A stretch of DNA of 64,000 nucleotides from Zonotrichia leucophrys gambelii (Eukaryota > Chordata > Aves > Passeriformes > Passerellidae): assembly GCF_028769735.1 (NCBI RefSeq), contig NC_088178.1, forward strand, positions 4,840,001-4,904,000, given 5' to 3'. A program made the translations under genes and the position numbers. The notes below the pieces were generated by a model. It worked only from the letters and a program-made list of their open reading frames with translations, ran no database searches and was not told where the DNA came from. Position 1 is the first letter of the stretch. Each line of letters begins with the position of its first letter. This document shows, piece after piece, positions 54,601 through 63,600 of the stretch.

Positions 54601-57600
54601 GGAAATATTTATATATTTATTTATATATTTATATATAAATATATTTATATGCCTGCAAGACATAGGCAGAGTTAACAATGTTTTAAAAGGCTTTTGTTAT
54701 GGTAATAAATTCATGGAAACTGAAAAATTAATACTTAGGTACAAATACTTAGCTAAAAACATTCACCACAGGCTGTGATGAAAGACAGATTTAAGAAAAT
54801 TATGCAAAGGGTGTCTACGAGGGTAAAAGATCCAAAAGAATGGTTGTGAACTGTTTTATTCACTCCATTTTCCCATAAAAGTATCTAAAGCCCTGTGTGC
54901 TTTGTAAGCAAACTAAGCAAAAAAGGACTTTCTACTCATTCTCAGCAAAAAGACTTCCTATTCCTCTTTATTTTGGACAACACTGCCTTCACCTTCAAAC
55001 TTATTCTCTTGCTCACCTGTGTAATGCTTAGTCCCTGTTCTGCAGGCTCATTTTCTTCACTTTCATGAGGAATACTCTCCTTGTCTTCTATTTCCTCTGT
55101 TTCTTCAATTTCCTGTGCCATGATCACCTGTTTCTTTGTTAGCTTTGTTTCTCCAGCTGATTTTTTACTACTGTCCCTATCTTCTGGCACCAGTTGAGAG
55201 AGGTGATCATCCTGCTCTGCTGTGGGCTGGGATGTCCTTGCCTCAAGCCCTGGGGACAGTTATGGATGCCACAATGTCAGAAAGACATAAAGCTATTAGA
55301 GCAGTCTCCAAAGGAGGGACACAGAGATAGTGAAGGCTTCAGGAGGGAAAACCATTCAAGGAGTGGCTGAGGGCATTTAGTTCAGCTGGAGAAGAGGAGA
55401 CTGAGGTCACACCTCACTGGCAGCTGCATCTCCTCTCAGGGCAGCAGAGGGGCAGCTTTGATCTCTGCTCTCTGAGCAGGCACAGGGGAGGATTAGACTG
55501 GATATTAGGAAAAGGTTCTTCCCCAGAGGGTGCTGGCACTGCCCAGGCTCCCCAGGGAATGGGAACAGCTCCAAAACTGCCAGAGCTCCAGGAGGGTTTG
55601 GACAATGCTCCCAGGGATGCAGGGTGGGATTGCTGGGGTGTCTGGGCAGGGCCAAGGGTTGGACTTGCACAATCCCTATGGGTCCCTTCCAACTCAGGAC
55701 ACACTGTGATTTTCCTCTCCTTCCTCTCCTTGCAAGATGTTCTCAGCTTGCTGCTCCACCAAATGTTGACCTTCTGAAGCCTCAACTACTTATTTACAGT
55801 TAAAGCAGAGTTCTTCTGGTTACAATCCAAAGAAATACAGATTGAAAAACAACCAAGCAGAAATACCTGTTTGGACTGTTGAGGTATTATCTTGATCTTC
55901 AACTGTGGAGTCTGTCGTGCCTTGCAAGTTCTAAAAGCAAAACAACAAAAAACATCCACCACACCATTCTAAAATATAGATTTGCTTTCTTCTAAGAAAT
56001 CCATATCCCTTCTCAAAATGTATTTATTTCAATAAGATATGATAGTCTTGAATAGATCACTCACTAGCTTAAGAACCTGTAACACTCAAATCAATTACTG
56101 TGTGTTACATTGTAGTTTTCTATTCAAAAGCCAAGTGAATTTGCTAAAATTCTGTTTGTAACAAGAACAGAGTTAAAAGTGTGGAACTGAGAAATGCTTT
56201 GGTATCCCTTTGCTATCTCTAACAAAAGCACTTTACTCAATGGCTGAAACAGCACTTTATATAATCTGAATTTTAAAGGTAATGTAAATTTTCTCCAAAG
56301 TAATACAGCAGTAAGGTTTTAAACAGGAAGAAATTTTCTTTTTACCTGTTTGAAGATTTCCTTCCTACTAAAATGCTGGCTGATGGATATACTGTAAGAA
56401 ATCAACTCCCACAAAATAGCTTTTGGATAAGCCATTACTTCATTCATTACAATCTGCTTGAATGTCTCATACCTGTCAAATTTAAGATCACTGTTTAAGA
56501 GACTCAAGTATGTATAGAAATAAAATTAAGTGTGACTACAGTGCCTTTAAATCTAAATCTAACTTTTTTGATCAATCTCATAAAACCTTTTGGCTAAATG
56601 TTGCCATTGATCTGTTTATACTGAATACAAACACATCCTGCCTTGCTAGAGATTAGTTCATTACAAATAAATAAATGCACAAAAGTTGAGAAATATTTAC
56701 AATAAAACCTTTTACATCCTTCCGTTTCGATGGGAAATCATTCAAACTGCTTACATAAGAGAGGTCAAATTACTGTCTTCCATGTTAGTTCTGCACTGTG
56801 CTCAGCTGTGACTGAACCTTTCTGGTTTATTTTCATTTTACTTGAAAATAAAAACTAACGTTTCAAGCTGAGTCTAGATTCAAAAAGAATCAATGTTCAT
56901 ACTTGTTTTCATTTATGTTTACATTTGCTTTGTCTCCTAAACAAAGACAATGATGGGCAATTTATGTACCTGTTCACTGTATTTTCAGGTTACATTGTAT
57001 TTTCACTTGGTCTGTTACCTCTGGCTTTTTAAAAATTGTTTGAATGATTATTAAGAGTATCAAACCCCCAGCTCTAACCACAATCCACTGTGAGGTGTGT
57101 GAAGGTGTGTGAATATGGACATGTGCCCCTCATGTCCATATTGCTCTTCCCATGTGCCTCTGATCTAACAGGCAGGACAGACCTCCTGGGTGTGATAACA
57201 GAGCTGCTTCCTCTCAGGTTTCACACCTGTTGCAAGGAAAGCAGTATTGTACCAATTTTTAAATGGTTTTTAAGGTTGCAAATGTCTAATCACAAGACGG
57301 ATAACAGAGACCTTACCAAAATAAATGCTTTGGCTACCTTAAAAATCTCAGTCCTTGCAACTTTGAATGAGATCAAGTTTGTAGATGTGATGGCGCAGAC
57401 CAACTTCTGATTGCTGTGATTCAAGAATCTGTACTTTTACCTTCTGAATAAGGCATGGATGTGATGGTATGCACAGTAATACTGATGGGGTATGGTTCTT
57501 GAATGATAAGAGTCTTTCTTTGTCCCATTCCTAAACTGTGGGTATTATTTGCCTTAACCTTGTTCAATATGTACATTATTTTATATTCTTACATGAAGTA

Positions 57601-60600
57601 AAAGTCTTATTCCATACCTTCACACAACAGGATAAGCGAGGTGTAAGTAGTACCACCTACGTAAAAATATGCTTTACTTTTAAAATTTACAATACAAAAT
57701 TCATACCTAGTTCTAATTTGATCTAAAGAAGAAAGGGCATTCTTCAGATATTCCTCCAGCTCTTCTTCACTGCTGGCCATTTTCATTTTTTCCAAAATTG
57801 TATCCAGATTATCTTTCCGCACCTGAGGCCACATTAAAAAGCTAGTAAAAACAATTTAGTATATACTAAAATCTCCATAACTATTTAAGATTCAAGTAAT
57901 TTGATTATGTACATATATTCTACACCAAGACCTTAGCAAAACTTATCACCTGTGAAGGTGCTCCCAGATAACGAACAGCTGTGACATTGCCACCCCAAGC
58001 TGGCTGTTTTTACTATGAGAACTTGGCATCCAACCAGACTCTATAGCTGCACAAGATCTCATAATAGCAACTTGCAGCCACTTTGTACAGAAAGCAGCAG
58101 TGATCTTTATCACTTTTGCCATATCAAGAATAAGACAGGACTGTCCATTCAGTGTGAATCAAGCAAAAATGCACCTGACAGAATGAAACTGCAAAGTAGA
58201 AATTCCAGTATAAAAGTCACATACTATATTTTTCATTTTATAGCAGCTATTTTGAATTCCAGAAGGTTCTTTGTATTAAGAAATCCTTTCTTTACATTAT
58301 GCCACATCCTTTTTTTTATGTTTATACCTGTATTATGTTATCCTGTTCCAATCTGTATTCATCTACTTTCTTCTCAAGTACATCATCCTGTTGGGACAGT
58401 TGGAGTAGATGAACATCCCAGATATCCATGGCCTCCTGAACACAGCTGGACAAGCCTTGACAATGCTGCTCATGCCATCTAGGCATCACCTTAAAATCAC
58501 TCTAAAGAAAAACATTCAAGTGAACAAGTTATTTTTTAAACTACTGGAAGGTGAAACGAATGAGTAAGACAATATGTAAGATGATAAAAGGCTGCCTAGT
58601 TATTACATGACTAGTATTCAAAATGGTGTCTTCTGTGTGGAGAGTAAAAAAAAAATCCAAGTAAACTGAGTAAGAATGTGGATTTTTATTCTACAAGCTA
58701 AGAGTATCAAAACTTTTGTTTATTCTGGCATCGTAAAGCACTGAATCACATTCTACAATTTGTCTCTTTATGAACAACTGCCCAGGTATTTTTATGCATA
58801 GAATCACAAGATATCAGACTGGAAGACATTTGGGAGATCATTTAAATCTACTCCTCTGCCTTTTGGCAGATTGGGCCATACCTCATTCATCTCTATCATA
58901 TGTATTTCAGATATAAATGATAATAAAAATACAGTACATCACAAATCATGAACACAGTAATTATGAACACTTCCATGTGAAATTCTTCCACATCAAACTT
59001 TGTTTCTTGGCAGCGTTTAGTCACCCTATGGACCTCTTTCTAATGTGACATCAATAGCCTAGGATGCAGAAGGCATTGCAGGGAGCACAGGAAGAAGAGA
59101 CTAATCCCAAGGAGTGATAAAAATAAATGCAAACAACATACATCCATGTGCTCCAGTTCTTCTTCAAACTTGTTTTTTAGTTTCTCAGTCATCTGAAGCA
59201 TTTTGGAATGCACAACTTCAACATCTTCTGCTGGGCAAATGTTCTTATCCAACAGAGTAATCTAAATGAAAAGAATAGCAAATTATTGACATGCATGACT
59301 TTCAGAGAGCATGGCTAAACTTAGTGTTTCTTTTCTTGTGATGGACAGAGAAAGACTCAGCCTCCTAGACCCCACATTCTGTTAGTAAACACTACACTTC
59401 AATTAATACAGAGGGAGAAATTGAGGCAGAGAGGTGGAATTTCTTTGCCAACATAAGACAGATTTAGCACAAAGACTGAGTCCTTGCACATAAATGCAGG
59501 ACAGCACCCCCTTCATTACTTTTACACATTTCAAGTACAAATACCAAATACTACTGTGAAACCAAATAGGTTACTCTTTGAACAGAATAAGGCAGAGGTT
59601 AAAAACTAATTTCACTTGTTAGCTCAATGTCTGGTGGATCCTCAAACACATTTTACTGTAATGACACACTGTACCACGGCTACTACACCCAAAGCTGGGA
59701 CACTCACCTTGCAGGTCTGCACTTTTTCCTGACATTTTTCCTGGACCAGCTCATACTGGACACGCATTTTCTCCACACACTCTGCATTATGGCTGTCTGA
59801 ATGATATGGAACAGACCACAGTCAAAATTCTGTATTTCACAGTGCAGTGTGAAAAGGAAACATGACAGAGGCCCTGTGCTGAATCTCAGCAGAGGGAACA
59901 GATGCCAGCAGTGTCTGCACACCTGAGTGACACTAACAACCAATCAAATAAGATGTTTTAATACACATTATTGTATCTCGTGGCAGGAAGGAATGATGAA
60001 TCTGACTCCATGTTCTCAGAAGGCTAATTTATTATTTTATGATACTATATTATATTAAAGAATGCTATACTAAACTATACTAAAGAATATAGAAAGAATA
60101 CTTACTGAATGCTAAAAAGATAACAATGAAAACTTGGGACTCTTTCCAGAGCCCCAACACAGCTTGGCCCTGACTGGGCAAAGAGTCAAAACAACTCACA
60201 GCAGAATGCAAGGAAACAATCACCTGTGGGTAAACAATCTCCAAACACATTCCACATGTGAACAAAACAGAGCAGAAGCAAATGAGATAACAATTATTTT
60301 TCTTTTTCTCTGAGTCTTCTCAGCTTTCCAGGAGAAAAATCCTGGGCGAAGGGAATTTTTAGAAAATGTGAATGTGACACACAGCTGTTTATAGGCACAG
60401 TACAGGACATAGAGAAAGGAACTACCTCCAGTACTTCTTCCCCTCTCCTTTTCCAAGAGTTAAAAAGTATTTTTGTATGATTGAGAACTGATCCATGTCA
60501 AAATTAACCTTTTATTTCCCCAGATTAATTCTAACCAAGCCAGTTCCTGCTAAATGTCACCCTGTACAAGTGTTTGTACCAGCCAAAGGAAAGTGATGTC

Positions 60601-63600
60601 ACAGGCAGCTTCTTTTTCTTCTTATTGCCAGGTCAAAGCAACTGAGAAGGTATGTGGGAAGATGTGGAACAAAGAATAGAGCAAACATGCACTTTCAAAG
60701 CAACTCCTTTCCCAGGAAAAAAGAAAGTATTGCTTGAATTCCAGACTGTTTTTATCATTTCCCAACTTACCTATATTTTTGTTTAAGTTCTCCAGAGTTC
60801 TGTACCATTCATTTACATCAGATTTTGTATGTGTTGGAGGCAATAAGGTGCTATCAAAGCAGGAAACAAGAGTCAAGGATCTTAAAATACAAACTAGTCA
60901 TTTGTATATAAGACTATTATAAAATACAAAATGATGAATCAGAGTATCCATACTACTGTGCTTTATTTTATTTACACCCATCTTGGAAATGAAAATCAAC
61001 CAAAGAGATTGTTGTTGTTTGAGGCCAACTGTTTACTACCCAACAAGGAACTGTAATCTACCTTGTTCCTACATGCACTGTAAAAATACTCCCTATAAAT
61101 ATTGTAATGCACTGCACCCTAAAATGCTTTTGTGTTCAGGATGGATATTCAAACATAGCAGTGTTAGATTTCTATCCAGACTCCTCTCTTAATTTATTAC
61201 ACTAATTAAATCTCATGGAGAAAAAACCCACCAACTTCTAGCTCTCCACCCATATTTGTCTGCCCATCTCTACCGCATCTCAAATGTCAGTTAAGATTTA
61301 CTTTTGCATTCCTGCATTTTAGCCCTCGATTACAACCTATTTATTGTAGCTGGTGCAGTGAAAATCAAGAAAGCATTTTTCCCACTAAAAATGGCTGTAG
61401 AAAAATAGGTTTAGACCCTGTCTTACTGCTGAATTTAACAATCACACACTGACAGAAAGCAAAGTGCATTTTGCAGCCAAGACCCTCATTAACTCCAGAA
61501 AGAACTGTTTTCCTTTATGCTATATCCTCTTTTGCCATACCCAATGTGCTGCAAAACCCTCAGTCTCTGTTCACTAAGTACAATCTGCTCCTTTATCATG
61601 TTTTCCATTTCCATTTTCACTGCTGGGGGATTCTGTATTTCTTCACTTGCCATAAATTCTCTGCAGGATGGAATAAAGATATGTATAATGGAAGCATGAT
61701 ATCATATATGATATGTATAAAGAAAAAATAACTTTTTAAAACTTGTTGTTTTATAGAAACCACAAGTGAACACGAGTCATTTTGTGTTATTCATTGTCTA
61801 AAATAAGACTGCAAAATTTCTGACCTGAAACTCTGAATTACACAGTTCTTTTGGATGAGCTTCCAGTCCTTGACTCTCTCTTGCCATTTCAGTTGATGCA
61901 TTTTTTCTTTCTCAAGCTCTGATTTCATTAGATTAAAGAGCAGCTTGGCAGTTGCCCTCTCATTATCCAGCAGCGCTCTGTTTATAGTCTGTGTATTAAA
62001 AAATAAAACCAGGAGTAGAAGCAGCATACCACATGCAAAACCAAAAAAAAAATTGTTTTCTACACAAAATGAGGGGAAAAAAGAATACAAATGGTAACAA
62101 ATACCACGCAAAGTAGAAATCTCTCTATATTTCAGTGATTGATAGGCAGAAATAATTGATTTCAGCTGGGAAAAAAAGACATTCTAGGAATATTCAGACT
62201 GCTATCTTGCCCCAGGTAAAACATTTACCATGGCCTTATCATTAATGAGCCTGTGAACATCAGCTTCCAAGAAGAAGGAAATTTCCTCCAGTTTCACAGT
62301 ATACTTGGTCAGTACATCTGCTATCTGTGCAATAAAAGAATAAAGAAAAAACAACAATTCAAAGTTAACTCAAATATCAGTTTCCCAAGTTAAAAAACTA
62401 CATGAACAATTTTTCCATTAAAATGAAATCCATTAGATTCATTATTCATTAATTAAATCTATTAAAGTGAATTAAAATTAAGTGAATGACACAAATTGAG
62501 AAGTAAATTTTAAAATCTTAATCTTAGCTATCTTGAAGACTGATTTTTTCAGTAATTCATAAAAATAATAACTAAAACATTCCACTTTGCTACTACTCAG
62601 CTGATTTCTCTTTAATATCTGTGATAACTGAGTGCTTTGCAGATAGGCTGCAACATGAATTTAAAAATCAAACCAAATTCCTTTCAAATATCTGAAGGGA
62701 ATCCACGGGAATCCACCAGGGCCTGTTTTAAGTGAACACAAAATGAAAGCAAATGTTTCATCTCTGACATTTGCTGTCACTAATCCAACAGAAAGGTTAC
62801 TGGTGATACTCTTGGACCTTTTCATTATACCTGAATTACAAAGAGAGGAGAAACTGGCACTGGTAGAACAAACAGCTTTCCTTTGCCTACAAGGACAGTG
62901 CAGTAAGCTCTTCCACAGTCTATCCATTTTTGTAACCAAACATTTCCTATGATGTGCAATGACTTTTACAGATTAGGCTGAAAGCTACAAAACTGCAACA
63001 TGTTTGCTACCAACACCCAGCCAACCCAAACTAAAATTCAGCTAGGTTATGTATATGCTCCTTCTTAACTGCAGAATAGGTATGGCCCACCAAAAATAAC
63101 AGACCAAATCAAAGTTTCACCCACACAACCCTCCAGGGAAATAAAAGCAGCTCACATATTACTTGCACCTTTAGTATAGGTAATTGTGAAAGAAAAGAAC
63201 ACCTTCAAACTAGGAAAAGAGGAGCTTCTCCTGATTATGTGGGTGTAAAATGAGTGAATAGTTTATTGGTGAAAAGAAAGCAATCACCACACAACAGAAA
63301 CTACTGGCAGACCTGTGACTCCTGTGGAAACCAGCTACTCTTTGCTCTGCACCCAGCATTAAATCAGCAAATAACAATCTTATACTTAAGTAACAGTTAT
63401 CAAGACTGCAGCTCACTTTCATGGCTCGACTCCTTTCAATCTCCTTTAGGGATTCATCCACTGCCCTAATCCACTTCCTTCTGTTTGAGGATTCCTCATG
63501 GATCATATTCCAGAGCTCTTCCAAACCCTGCAATACAAATTGACTGTCAACTTAACTGAAAAGTAAATATATATAAAAGAAATTTTTTAAAATAAAACCC

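Noticed and set aside
55414..55785. 123-codon minus-strand ORF next to CCDC180 exon w13
   Set aside because: It lies in the CR1 fragment, reads the element antisense and does not join the exon chain.
58015..58482. 155-codon plus-strand ORF
   Set aside because: It overlaps CCDC180 exon w10 antisense and has no family similarity; it is a shadow frame.
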